64,000 bases of DNA from an uncultured Mycobacterium sp. (GTDB lineage Bacteria; Actinomycetota; Actinomycetes; Mycobacteriales; Mycobacteriaceae). A model generated the notes under the pieces. The model made no database searches. It was not told the origin of the DNA and worked only from the letters and a program-made list of their open reading frames with translations. The stretch spans positions 1 through 64,000 of the forward strand of contig FLQS01000026.1 of assembly GCA_900078375.1 (NCBI GenBank). The letters are read 5' to 3'. The position numbers and the translations under genes are program-made. Below, one piece after another: positions 41,826-51,800 of the stretch. Numbering within the stretch: the stretch's first letter is position 1; every line of letters starts with the position of its first letter.

Positions 41826-42266
41826 ATGACTACGCCCAATCAGGCACTACGAAAATTCCGCCGGGAACGCATCGTCGGCCGGTACGTCGCCAACCCGGCG
41901 GTCGCATTGCTGCGGCGCCTCGGTGTCCGCACCACATTCGCCACAGAGTTGCAGACGATGGGCCGCAAATCGGGCGGCTGGCGCTCGGTGCCCGTTTCGG
42001 CCGGTTTCGACGCGACCGGCGCTTGGGTGATCTCCCAGCACGGGCATCGGTCCGGGTGGGCACTCAATGTTGCCGCCGACCCGAAAATTCGGATCCGGCA
42101 GGGAAATCGATGGCGAAGCGGTACTGCGCATTTCGTCCCCGACGACGACCCGCTGGCGCGAGTGCGAACCTTTGCGACGTCGCCGCTGCTGTCGCCCCTC
42201 GTGGCCGCCACCTTCAAGGCGCTGCAGTCCGATCCGATCAGCGTCCGCATCGACTTCGTGGACTGA
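41826..42266 (+). CDS. Nitroreductase-family deazaflavin (F420)-dependent oxidoreductase
   Basis: 146 residues from the ATG at 41826 (GGGGAAAGG 8-10 bp upstream). Family markers of the split-barrel Ddn-like proteins: 'NPAVALLRRLGVRTTFATELQTMGRKSGGWRSVPV', 'WVISQHGHRSGWALNVAADPKIRIRQG' and 'GTAHFVPDDDP'. Such enzymes transfer hydride from F420H2 to quinones or xenobiotics. Probably repressed by the divergent TetR protein. Confidence 0.85.
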   Translation: MTTPNQALRKFRRERIVGRYVANPAVALLRRLGVRTTFATELQTMGRKSGGWRSVPVSAGFDATGAWVISQHGHRSGWALNVAADPKIRIRQGNRWRSGTAHFVPDDDPLARVRTFATSPLLSPLVAATFKALQSDPISVRIDFVD

Positions 42267-42278
42267 CACTGAGCGTGC

Positions 42279-42298
42279 GAGCGCCGGCTCTAGCGCTC
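42279..42298. terminator. Possible weak terminator hairpin
   Basis: A GAGCGC/GCGCTC inverted repeat with an 8-nt loop lies between the convergent oxidoreductase and vapC genes, touching the vapC stop. Short arms, so only a possibility. Confidence 0.35.
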
Positions 42299-42680
42299 AC
42301 CGCGGGACGACGGTGATGGCGCACCGAGGTCCGTTCGCCCCGGACAGCCGCGCGTCGGCCGTAACGAGAGCGCAGTCCAACTTCTCCGAGAGAGCAACAT
42401 ACATCGCGTCATACGCGGTGAAAGAGGACCGAAGTTCCCAGATACGTTCCAGGAGAGGTGAAGCGGCGTAACGAATCAGACCGAGTCTTTTCCAGACATT
42501 TAGGGCCAAGCGTGCCGCGTCTGGAGCCAGCACGCCGGCGATGACCTGCCGGCGCAAAACGCTGACCACTTCCGCATCCACCAGGTGTGGCGCATGAATA
42601 GATTCGACAGCGAGTATTCGGCGCGCCTGACCGTCATTCAGCAGCGCGGCGACTGCCGCCGACGCGTCGACGACGATCAC
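42297..42680 (-). CDS. vapC: VapC-type PIN-domain toxin
   Basis: 127 residues with the four PIN acidic positions: 'MIVVDASAAVAALL' (Asp5), 'APHLVDAEVVSVLRR' (Glu38), 'SFTAYDAMYVALSE' (Asp95) and 'ALVTADARLSG' (Asp113). PIN toxins are Mg-dependent ribonucleases that cut specific tRNAs or rRNA. The start overlaps the antitoxin stop by 4 bp, the standard vapBC arrangement. Confidence 0.9.
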   Translation of the reverse strand: MIVVDASAAVAALLNDGQARRILAVESIHAPHLVDAEVVSVLRRQVIAGVLAPDAARLALNVWKRLGLIRYAASPLLERIWELRSSFTAYDAMYVALSEKLDCALVTADARLSGANGPRCAITVVPR

Positions 42681-42892
42681 CTTCGTTCGGAATCCAACTG
42701 CTCGACAAAGGTTTCGGTCGGCAGGTCCAGATCGGGCAGGGTGGCGATCAACGCGGCGTTGTCGACCCGGCGAGTCGCAGCGTCGAGTTCGCGGATCGCG
42801 ACGGCCGTCACCGATGTACTCGCCGCCCGCGCCATTCGTTCGAGTCGATCCATGACGTCGTCGGGGACGTTGCGCAGATGCAGAGTTCGCAC
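42677..42892 (-). CDS. vapB: VapB-type (FitA-like RHH) antitoxin
   Basis: 71 residues from the GTG at 42892, giving 'VRTLHLRNVPDDVMDRLERMARAASTSVTAVAIREL', a ribbon-helix-helix of the FitA type. The C-terminal 'LPDLDLPTETFVEQLDSERR' is the acidic toxin-wrapping tail. An ATG at 42922 is possible but adds unrelated residues. A TACGCT box 5 bp before the GTG could drive a leaderless mRNA. Confidence 0.82.
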   Translation of the reverse strand: MRTLHLRNVPDDVMDRLERMARAASTSVTAVAIRELDAATRRVDNAALIATLPDLDLPTETFVEQLDSERR

Positions 42893-42982
42893 ACGATCGA
42901 GCGTAAGCCAGGTCGCATGCATTCTGCTAGCACGTTGCTTGCAGAGTGCGCCGCTAGACCGCATCGTCGAAGTCCCACTGGT

Positions 42983-43061
42983 TCGAAATCAATCGCGACA
43001 TCCAGGCCTCCCCCACGATCCGGCCGCTGGCCACGCTCAACCTGGGCGGTTACGCCACCCT
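42983..43061 (+). repeat. 79-bp displaced copy of the jetA 5' coding region
   Basis: Identical to 46759-46837 except for one base (C at 43025, T at 46801). It encodes residues from about EINRDIQASPTIR to GGYATL of JetA, with Leu changed to Pro, but has no start codon and no continuation. It lies between vapB and purU; its right end falls exactly on the purU stop codon. Confidence 0.9.
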
Positions 43062-43955
43062 AGAAGACGATCGTCTGATTGTCGTATCGGATGATGCGGT
43101 CCTGGCAGTGCCAGAGGACCGCACGTGACAGCACGTCGCGCTCGACGTCAGCACCGAGGCGGGTCAGATCGTCGACGTCATGGCGGTGGTCCACTCGCAC
43201 GACGTCTTGTTCGATGATGGGTCCTTCCTCGAGTGATTCGGTCGCGTAATGCGCGGTCGCCCCGACGAGCTTGACGCCGCGCTCCTTCGCCCGTCGGTAC
43301 GGTACGGCACCAACGAACGCGGGCAGGAACGAGTGATGAATGTTGATAAGAGGACAGCCGATCTCGGCGAGGAAATGCGGCGTGAGGATCTGCATGTAGC
43401 GGGCAAGCACCACCAGATCAACGTTGCCGCGCAACATCTCGAGTTGACGTTGTCCCGCTTGTGCCCGAATGTCTTTGGAAGCGGCCACGTGCACGAACGG
43501 GATGCCGAACGGGCGCACCTGATCGGCCAGGTCCGGATGATTGGAAATCACCATGGCAACCGACATGTCCAGCTCGCCACGGCGGTTGCGCCACAGCAGG
43601 TCCAGAAGACAGTGGTCAGCCGTCGATGCCATGATCGCCACCCGTTTGGGCCGATCGGCCTCGGTGAGCGTGAAGTCCATGTTGAACCGTGAGGCCACCC
43701 GCTCAGCGAAGTCACGTTCCAAAGCGTCGCGCGCAGTGGACAAGTCGGGCAGGTGAAAGATCGTGCGCTGCAGAATATTCCACCGGACTGCTGGGCCGAA
43801 TGCTGATCCAGCGACACGATGTTGGCCGCCACCAATCCGGGCCGATCAGCACAGTGCAGCAGCAACCGGCCGACATCCTGTTTCGGCAACGCCCCCGCAA
43901 CCACCAGGGGATGCCCACCATTGACTGGCGCCTGCACACCGTTCCGAAACACCAT
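43060..43955 (-). pseudogene. purU: Formyltetrahydrofolate deformylase (purU) with in-frame deletion and frameshift
   Basis: The true start is the ATG at 43955, 9 bp after AAGGAGG. The ACT domain begins 'DVGRLLLHCADRPGLVAAN', but the usual ten or so residues between 'VAA' and 'NIVSLDQHS' are missing. After 'SGGIF' the frame is lost at about 43771-43780, where one base seems deleted. The rest continues in another frame as a good hydrolase: 'RTIFHLPDLSTARDALERDF', 'PKRVAIMASTADHCLLDLLWR', 'LVVLARYMQILTPHF', 'INIHHSFLPAF', 'GATAHYATESLEEGPIIEQ' (His and Asp sites) and the normal end 'NQTIVF'. An internal start at 43743 could yield a catalytic domain without ACT regulation. Confidence 0.82.
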
Positions 43956-44064
43956 GTGTCTCAGCCTCCTTCATTGCTTGACATCGCACTCGGGGCGCCG
44001 GCGGTAGCCGACGCCCCGAGCGTCCGATCAGCAATGGCCTCTTATCGGGGCCCTGCCGAGCCGG

Positions 44065-45840
44065 TTATGACGATGCGCCGTGAGCGCCGTCGGCCCCGTT
44101 GGTGCCGTTGGCCCCACTGCCGCCGGTAGCGCCGGTTGCACCGGTGTTGCCGGTCGCACCATTGGTTCCGGTTGCTCCGGTTGCACCGGTGTTGCCGGCG
44201 GTGCCAGTGCTACCCGTTGTGCCGGTACGTCCGGGGCGGCCGAATAGCCCGCCGCGACCGGGAGTTCCGGCTACAGCGCCGGTCCCGCCGGTTCCGCCGG
44301 TCCCGCCTGCAGCGCCGGTTCCACCGGTGCCCCCGGTCCCGCCTGTGCCACCGGTGCCACCAGTGCCACCCGGACCGCCTGTAGCGCCCGAACCGCCGGT
44401 TCCACCTACGCCACCGACGCCAGTTCCACCGGCGCCTGTGCCGGCTCCGCCGTCACCACCGACGCCGCCGTTACCGCCGGCGTCACCGGCTCCGCCGGTC
44501 CCGCCTGCAGCACCCGTGCCGCCCGCGCCGCCGTTACCGCCGGCCTGGCCTGCACCACCGGTTCCGCCGGTACCGCCAGTGCCACCGTTGCCGGCCGCAC
44601 CGCCAGTACCGAGGAGACCGCCTATGCCACCGTTGCCACCGGCGCCCGCGGGTCCACCCGCAGTGCCGTTGCCGCCGGCGTTCGTGGCGTCGGCTCCGTT
44701 GGTGCCGGCTCCGCCGGCACTTCCGCTTCCGCCAGCCTGGCCTGCAGCACCGGTTCCACCGTTGCCGCCATTACCACCGGTTCCGCCAGTACCGACCCCC
44801 GTGGTACTGCTCGCGGCACCACCGGCACCACCGGCACCACCGTTGGTGTTACCGGTTCCGCCGTTGCCACCGTTGGCACCGTTGCCACCGTTGGCCAATC
44901 CCCCGGCCTGCGTGTTCGTCGTTTCGCCACCGGCGCCACCGGCGCCACCGTTGGCGCCGGCAGTGCCATTGCCGCCCGCAGCGCCGCTCCCACCGGTCGT
45001 TACGGGTGCCGCGCCGTCCGCGGCGCCACCGGCGCCACCGGCGCCGCCACCATTGCCATCGGTACCGGGCAAGCCATTGCCGCCGGTAACAGGGTTGGTT
45101 GCGCCAGCCTGGCCCTCGACGCCCGGATCACCACTGGGGGTCGGGTTCACACCGTTCTGCCCGGTCGCGCCCGTCGTCGTGCCCGCAGTGCCTGTCACGC
45201 CGTTAGCAGCCGTGCCGCTACCTGCGCCGCCAGCGGTGCCGAGCGTGCCGTTGCCGCCGGTCCCGCCGCTACCGCCGTGGCCGAAGAGGGCCAGGGACCC
45301 GGCATTTCCGCCGTTGCCACCAGCCGCACTGGTTCCGCCGGCACCGCCGCCACCACCACTGCCGAAGAACAGGCCGCCGTTACCGCCGTTGCCGCCGGTC
45401 AGTCCCGCTGTCCCGGTACCACCGACACCGCCGTAGCCGATCAGCAGACCGGCATTGCCACCTTTGACGCCCGACCCCGCAGCACCATTAGTGCCGTTGG
45501 CGATGAAAATGTTCACAATCGGGATCTGTCCGGCAATGCCGATGAGGCCGTACAGCGGTTGGTTCACAGCACCGGGGCTGAATACCGCAGCGGCCAGCAT
45601 GTTCGGGGTCGGGGTGTTCAGGGCGAACGCGGAGGCGTTGGCCTCGAGGCCACTAACGGCCGAACATCCTGATCCCACCATCAGGCACTGAAGGCCAGTC
45701 GTTGACTCAGCGCTAACCGCTGGTGACAGAGGTGGGGCGAACGCAGGCGCGGCCTGCGCGGCACCGGCTCCGAACGCCAACGCGACGCCCGCACCGGCCA
45801 TCGCGATGCCCGTTGCACAAGGAAGGGTGTAATTTCTCAT
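44065..45840 (-). CDS. Secreted PGRS-repeat protein without PE domain
   Basis: 591 residues from the ATG at 45840; the longer frame to 46011 adds a non-signal leader. The signal peptide is 'CATGIAMAGAGVALAFGAGAAQA-AP'. About 90 residues of unique sequence ('LQCLMVGSGCSAVSGLEANASAFALN') lead to about 440 residues of GGxGGx and GATGA repeats. The last 60 residues are collagen-like Gly-x-Thr repeats ('GATGATGTNGATGNTG'). No PE domain precedes the repeats, so export is probably Sec-dependent rather than ESX. A surface role is likely. Confidence 0.85.
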   Translation of the reverse strand: MRNYTLPCATGIAMAGAGVALAFGAGAAQAAPAFAPPLSPAVSAESTTGLQCLMVGSGCSAVSGLEANASAFALNTPTPNMLAAAVFSPGAVNQPLYGLIGIAGQIPIVNIFIANGTNGAAGSGVKGGNAGLLIGYGGVGGTGTAGLTGGNGGNGGLFFGSGGGGGAGGTSAAGGNGGNAGSLALFGHGGSGGTGGNGTLGTAGGAGSGTAANGVTGTAGTTTGATGQNGVNPTPSGDPGVEGQAGATNPVTGGNGLPGTDGNGGGAGGAGGAADGAAPVTTGGSGAAGGNGTAGANGGAGGAGGETTNTQAGGLANGGNGANGGNGGTGNTNGGAGGAGGAASSTTGVGTGGTGGNGGNGGTGAAGQAGGSGSAGGAGTNGADATNAGGNGTAGGPAGAGGNGGIGGLLGTGGAAGNGGTGGTGGTGGAGQAGGNGGAGGTGAAGGTGGAGDAGGNGGVGGDGGAGTGAGGTGVGGVGGTGGSGATGGPGGTGGTGGTGGTGGTGGTGAAGGTGGTGGTGAVAGTPGRGGLFGRPGRTGTTGSTGTAGNTGATGATGTNGATGNTGATGATGGSGANGTNGADGAHGASS

Positions 45841-46721
45841 TGTCTTGCCCCTGATTCGAGTTAATGATTGTTGAGCCGTGTATCCGGCCAGATAATTTGA
45901 TCGATCGTGGATTTGGAATTCCCAGTTCCAAATTGTTCTCGGGCGCGCTCCCCCCGGAAGAACACCAACCATTGGACGTTCTTCACGCATTGAAATGAAT
46001 TTCAAACGCAAAGTTTGAATAGGCCAGCTCCCAGCTGACCCAAATTACTGTTGGGATAGTTTTCGATCGCGCGGTGCGCACAAGGTGCTAAGGCAGGGCG
46101 CAATGGAGCCGATCACCGGCGTTATGCTGCAGATACGGTTGGCATACTCACAACCGACATCCAGCGGGGAACGAGACTAGAGCTGCGACCACCACTGCCG
46201 CGGGCTGGCAGTGGGCGCGAAAGGCCCGAATTCGCGTGATGGCTTTTGGGCCGCCATTGGAGATCCTTTGTGAGCTGTTTCGAATTTTGTCGCGACAGCC
46301 GCTCTAATTCCATCGTCAAAAATCTGATTAATGCCAACCCTAGGGCCTCGCCCACAGGTGTGTCAACTGTCACATAGAAATCTACTGGCAAACCCTGTAG
46401 AGCGTGGCGCACAAATTGGTGGTTTAAGAATCGAATGACCGGCGCGAGTGGCGATTACGGACTTTTGGGCGTCGCCAGGTCTTTGCGGATTCAGCAACCG
46501 CAGCAAACGACCCGAGGCTGCTGTCCCGACGACCACGCGCACGTAGCAGCGCCCTTCGGCCGCCCGCCCCGCGTGTGACCAAAGAGGCGCAGACGGACTT
46601 CTGGGACCCCTGTGGCGGACCTTTTTCAACACACCCCCGACACCCGTCGACGGCGCCGTCCGATGACGGCGCGGTGGCCTATCTTGGAGCGTCCGACCAA
46701 CTACATCGAGGGGGAAACGGC
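45841..46721. other. Intergenic region between PGRS gene and jetA, 881 bp
   Basis: Lower GC than its surroundings. It must contain the PGRS promoter (minus) and the jet operon promoter (plus). No recognised gene; short frames at 46122-46632 show no family resemblance or mycobacterial codon bias. Confidence 0.5.
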
Positions 46722-48200
46722 GTGGACGACGACACCACCTTGTCGGCCGCTGACCTTCTCGAAATCAATCGCGACATCCAGGCCTCCCCCACGATCCGGC
46801 TGCTGGCCACGCTCAACCTGGGCGGTTACGCCACCCTGATGGAACGTCACCTCAGCGACGGCGTGATCGGTGAAACCGACCTCGTGGTGCGCCTCGAACG
46901 CGACCTCGACGAGCTCGGCCGGCCCGGCGGCGAACAGTCCGGCCTGGGCTTGATCAAGAGCTGGGCCAGCCAGGGCTGGCTACACCGGGTGGCCGACCAA
47001 CGCACCGGCGTCGAGCGCAACCTCTGCTATCTGACGCAGGACGCCCGCCGTGCCCTGGACTTCCTGCGGGGACTGCGCCGCCAGGACACCATCGCCACCG
47101 GCGGGTCGATCAACGGCATCGCCGCCCGCCTCAAGCAGATCGCTCTGCGCGTGGGCAACGACCCCGTCCGGATCCGCGCCGGCATCCAGGCCGAGATCGC
47201 GGCGCTGCAGGCCGAACTCGACGCGCTGGAACGGGGCGAGGACCTCGCCGACCGCTCCGGCGACGTCGACATGACCGACATGTACGACGAAGCCCACGCC
47301 ATCGCCTTGCAGATGGAACGGCTGATCACCGACATCGGCCAGTACGGCACCATGATCGAGCGGGCCACCGCCGCCTTGGACGAGCCGATCGACAGCAACC
47401 TGGAATACCGCGACCGGCAGCGTCAGATGTACGCCGATTACCAGACCGCGTGGGATTCCCAGGGTCGCGACAGCCACCGCGCATTTATGCGGATGATCAA
47501 TGATCCCGACCAGCGGGCCGAGTTCGAAGCCGACGTCGCCGCGGTCGCCCACGCGCTGCCCGCCCTGGACCCGGCGCTGCGCAAAGTGATGGCGGGCTTC
47601 TTCGAGCTCGTCGGCGAGCAGATCGATGAGGTCGAGCGCATCCAGCAGCGCTGCGCCCAGCGGGTCAAGCGCTTCACCGCGTTCGGGACCCTGGAGCAGA
47701 GCCGCGGGGTGGCCCGTCAGCTGAGCGACGCGATCGGCGCCGCCCGAACCCTACTCAAGAGCTCGCTCACCGACTCGCGCCTCGACATCGAACTGCCCCT
47801 GGCCCGCCACACCATCAGTTCGGTTGGCGCACTGAGCTTCCGGATCGGCGACTTGTCCAACCCTAAGCCCGCCCAGGCTGCTGAGGGCGAGCTCGACCTG
47901 TCCAGCTTCGCAGCGCTGACCACCCAGGTCGACGCGCCCGCGATGTCGGAGATGATCAACAGCGCTATCGACGCCGGTGGGCGGCTGTCTCTGCCTGAGG
48001 CTGTGGAGATGCTCGATGCGGCGTATCTGGGTCATGTCATCGTGTTGTGGTCCTGGGCGCTCAAACAACCCGCTACCACACAGGGCGCTAAGTCGGTCAC
48101 CGTGCGGTTCCAGTCGCTGGACGGACGCGACCGCGAGATGGAGGTTCCACACCTAGTGTTCACCGAACCGATCTCCAGCCTGTTGGGAGCCAGCGCATGA
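46722..48200 (+). CDS. jetA: JetA/MksF-like kleisin subunit (DUF3375) of a Wadjet-type SMC complex
   Basis: 492 residues from the GTG at 46722, preceded by GAGGGGGA. It matches the DUF3375/JetA pattern: N-terminal winged helix 'LLATLNLGGYATLMERHL...TDLVVRLERDLDEL', helical middle with 'IQAEIAALQAELDALERGE' (coiled coil) and C-terminal winged-helix region. JetA is the MukF-like kleisin that bridges the JetC heads and binds JetB. The ATG of jetB overlaps its stop by 4 bp. Its codons 13-39 are duplicated at 42983-43061. Confidence 0.87.
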   Translation: MDDDTTLSAADLLEINRDIQASPTIRLLATLNLGGYATLMERHLSDGVIGETDLVVRLERDLDELGRPGGEQSGLGLIKSWASQGWLHRVADQRTGVERNLCYLTQDARRALDFLRGLRRQDTIATGGSINGIAARLKQIALRVGNDPVRIRAGIQAEIAALQAELDALERGEDLADRSGDVDMTDMYDEAHAIALQMERLITDIGQYGTMIERATAALDEPIDSNLEYRDRQRQMYADYQTAWDSQGRDSHRAFMRMINDPDQRAEFEADVAAVAHALPALDPALRKVMAGFFELVGEQIDEVERIQQRCAQRVKRFTAFGTLEQSRGVARQLSDAIGAARTLLKSSLTDSRLDIELPLARHTISSVGALSFRIGDLSNPKPAQAAEGELDLSSFAALTTQVDAPAMSEMINSAIDAGGRLSLPEAVEMLDAAYLGHVIVLWSWALKQPATTQGAKSVTVRFQSLDGRDREMEVPHLVFTEPISSLLGASA

Positions 48201-48892
48201 GCACCGACGCCGACATCGACTTCAGTTCACTGCCCCAGGTCGACCAGACCGCCCGCACGCCGCATCAGCGCCGCCCGCGCTTCGACGGCGATGTCAGCGA
48301 GCTGCCCGACCGGGCCTGCTGGGCTTTGCAGCAGCTGCTGACTCGCCGCTACATCAGCGCCGAAGCCGACCAAGACCTCTACAGCTGGGTGCTCGAATAC
48401 CGCGCGCAGTTATCGGTGCGGCTCTCGGAACTCGACCTGATGCTGCGCATCGTCGACGGCACCGACATCGCGTTCATCGAGCAGGCCCGCTACGAATCCG
48501 CCCGAGGCGTCAAGCTTTTGCGCCGCGAGCCGCTGGGCACCTACGACTCCATCCTGGCGCTGCACCTGGCGCAGATGACGCGTGCCACCGGCGGGCAGGC
48601 CGTCCTGATCAGCCGCGAGGAGGTGCACGGGCTGTTCTCCGGGGTGCTCAACGATGTCGACCGCGACACCGTCACCTTCACCGCCCGCATCGATGCGGCC
48701 ATCGCGCGCCTGACCGGGTTGGAGATCCTGCGCAAGACGCGCGACGACGAAGACAGCTACACCGTCAGCCCGGTGATCAACGCCGTGATGACCGCATCGG
48801 TGATCGCCGAGTTGCAGCAGCAGTTCGAACTGCTGCTCAGCGGGGGCGCCACACCGGAGCGCGACGATCAGGAGGCCGGCCAGGATGGCTGA
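48197..48892 (+). CDS. jetB: JetB/MksE-like subunit (DUF4194)
   Basis: 231 residues. The DUF4194 features are 'RACWALQQLLTRRYISAEADQDLYSWVLEYRAQLSVRLSELDLML', 'EQARYESARGVKLLRREPLGTYDSILAL' and 'DTVTFTARIDAAIARLTGLEILRK', a tandem winged-helix KITE protein of the MukE type. It overlaps jetC by 8 bp. It binds the kleisin JetA and shapes the SMC motor for DNA loop extrusion. Confidence 0.87.
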   Translation: MSTDADIDFSSLPQVDQTARTPHQRRPRFDGDVSELPDRACWALQQLLTRRYISAEADQDLYSWVLEYRAQLSVRLSELDLMLRIVDGTDIAFIEQARYESARGVKLLRREPLGTYDSILALHLAQMTRATGGQAVLISREEVHGLFSGVLNDVDRDTVTFTARIDAAIARLTGLEILRKTRDDEDSYTVSPVINAVMTASVIAELQQQFELLLSGGATPERDDQEAGQDG

Positions 48893-51800
48893 ACAGTTCC
48901 ACTTGTCGCGGCTGCAGGTCATCAACTGGGGGGTTTTCGACGGGTATCACGACATCCCGTTCAGCGACGGCGGTGCACTGATCGCCGGCGCCTCTGGCAG
49001 CGGCAAATCCTCACTGCTCGACGCGATTTCGCTCTGCTTCCTGCCGTTCAACCGGCGTAACTTCAACGCCTCCGGTGACAACACCGCCGCCGGGTCCAGC
49101 GCGGGCCGGCGCACCGTCGACAAGTACGTGCGCGGGGCGTGGGGGCAGCGCAGCGACGGCGGCACCAGCAAGGTGATGTACCTGCGAGGGGAAGGCACCG
49201 CCTGGTCGGCCATCGCTGTCAGCTACACCAGCAACACCGGACGGACGGTCACCGGCCTGGTGCTGAAATGGCTGACCGGCGAGTCCCGCTCGGATTCGTC
49301 GAGCCGGTTCGTGCTGGCCGACGGCGACCGCGATATCGAGGATGTCTGCAACCGCTGGGCAGCAGCGCGGTTCGACTCCGGGGTGTTCAAGGACGATGAG
49401 TGGCGGTTCTCCACCAAGGTCGAATCGCAGTACCTGGCCCAGCTCTACGCCACCATCGGCATCCGCGCCTCCGACGCCGCCCAGCAGCTGCTCGGCAAGG
49501 CCAAGTCGCTGAAAAGTGTTGGCGGACTGGAACAGTTCGTCCGGGAGTTCATGCTCGACGAGCCGAGCAGCCTGACCCGGCTGCCCGATGCACTCAAGCA
49601 GATCGATCCGCTGGTGGAGGCCCGCGAGCTACTCGCCGTCGCGCAACGCAAGCGCAAGATCCTCGGCGATATCGAGAAGATTCAGCAGCGCTACGCCTCG
49701 GAGTCCTCCGACCTGGGCATCATCGACCTGGTCGACCCGCCGATGGTGCGGGCCTACACCGACCATGTCCGGCTCGCGCAGTGCGCACCGCAGATCACGT
49801 CGCTGGACGCCACCATCGACCAGCTCGGCAACGAGTACGAGGACGTCACTCGTCAGCTCAATCTCGCTAAGGCCGAAGGGGATTCACTCAACGCGCAGAT
49901 CAGCGGATCCAGCGCCAACCTGGGACCGCTGCAGTCGCAGGTGGCCGGCGCCGAGGCTCAGGCCGAGCAGATATCCCGCCGGCGCGCTGCCTACGAAACA
50001 ATGCTCAACGCGCAGGACATCGACATCCCCAATAGCGCCGACGACTTCTGGAACCTGCGTGAGGAACTCGCCACCGGAGTCACCGAACTGCTGGCCAAGC
50101 TGGACCGGGGCCGCGAGGCGTCCACCGACGCCGAGTACGCGCAGAAGGCGGCGCGGATCGCGCGCGACGACGCCGCCAAGGAACTCAAGCGCGTCGAGCA
50201 CGTCGGCTCGGCGTTACCCGAATTCGCCATCACCATGCGCGAACACATCTGTGCCGCAGTCGGTGTCGACCCCAGCGAGCTGCCATATATCGCGGAGCTG
50301 ATGGACCTGCGGCCCGACCAGGGCCGTTGGCGGGTGGCGGTGGAGAAGGTGCTACGCGGCGTGGGCTTGCGACTGCTGGTGCCCGATGAGCAGTATTCGG
50401 CGGTGCTGCGGTTCGTCAACGAGACCAACATGGGTGGACGGCTGCAGTTGCATCACGTCCGCGCCTCGCTGGTCGGCGCCGAGGTGAAAGAGGCCGAGCC
50501 GAATACGTTGGCCGGCAAGCTGTTCGTCGTCGACCCGACCCACCCGTGCGCCGCCGAAGCCGCCGACGTCATCGCCGCGGCAGGCGACCACATCTGCGTG
50601 GATACCCCGGATGTGTTCTCCCGCTTCCGCCGTGCGGTCACCGATGCCGGCCTGTACAAGGATTCCGATCGGCTGGCCATCAAGGACGACCGGCGTCCGC
50701 TGCGACAGTCCGACTACATCTACCAGGGTGAGGTCGCCGCGAAGATCGACGCGCTGACCGTCGACCTCGCCAATGCCGAAGAGGCCTTCCAGCAGGCACG
50801 GCGTGCCGCCGATGACATTGCGGCGCAACGGCAACAGTGGCGGGATCGCTCTGCGGCGTGTAAGGCGATCTGCGATCAGTTCCCGCAGTGGAATCAGATC
50901 GACATCGACACCGCCGACGGTCACGCCGACCGGCTGCGCGAGCAGTACGAACTGCTACTGGCCGACAATCCCGACATTGAGGCGCTCAACGCCCGCGCCG
51001 ACGAGGTGTGGGAGGAAATCCAGACGCTCATGACACGACGCGGCGCCATCCAGACGCGCCGTGACGATCTGGACGGCCGGCGCACGCAACTGCTCGAACT
51101 GCAGGACCGCCTGGCCCCCGCGTTCGTGTCGGAGCCGCTGACCGAGTTGCTGAACCGCTATGCAGCCGACGTTCCGGTGTCATTGGAGGTGCTCAATCCC
51201 GAGCCGCACCGCGAAGCGGTGTTCAACGCCATCCGCCGGGAACGCGAGCAGCTGCGGGAAAGCCGCAGGCGCTCTTACGATGAGCTGGCCCGCATCCTCA
51301 ACACGTTCGACACCGCGTTCCCCGACGCGATCCCCAACGACAGCGATGTGTTCGACGAGCGGGTGCACGACTACGTCGCGCTGTGCCGGCACATCGACGA
51401 ACGCGAGCTGCCCGAGGCCTATGAGCGGATGATGCGCCTGGTCACCGAGCAGGCGCCCGACGCCATCCTGACGCTGCACCGGGTGGCCGAGCAGGAGACA
51501 CGGCGGATCAGCGAGCAGATCGACCGGGTCAACACCGGGCTGGGTGCGGTCGAGTTCAACAACGGCACCCGGTTGACGCTGCGCGCCACTCCCCGCAACC
51601 TGACCGCGGTCGCCGAATTGACCGAAATCGTCCGGGCCATCTCCCGGCGCATCGCCGAGGTCGGCCTCGGCGACAAGCAGGCGATCCTGGATCAGTACGC
51701 CGACATTCTCCGGTTGCGCAACCGGCTGGCGTCAACCGCGCCGGAGGACAAGGCGTGGACGCGTGACGCGCTGGATGTGCGCAACCGCTTCACCTTCGAC

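Noticed and set aside
44099..45436. 445-codon plus-strand Pro/Val frame
   Set aside because: It is the antisense of the PGRS GGxGGx repeats; Pro-rich shadow with no start context.
44065..45550. PGRS repeats as a CRISPR array or satellite
   Set aside because: Repeats are imperfect, codon-phased and translate to GGxGGx; no spacers.
42965..46758. purU-PGRS segment as a transposon with 79-bp target duplications
   Set aside because: The left copy lacks jetA upstream sequence and no transposase or terminal inverted repeats are seen, so a dispersed fragment fits better.
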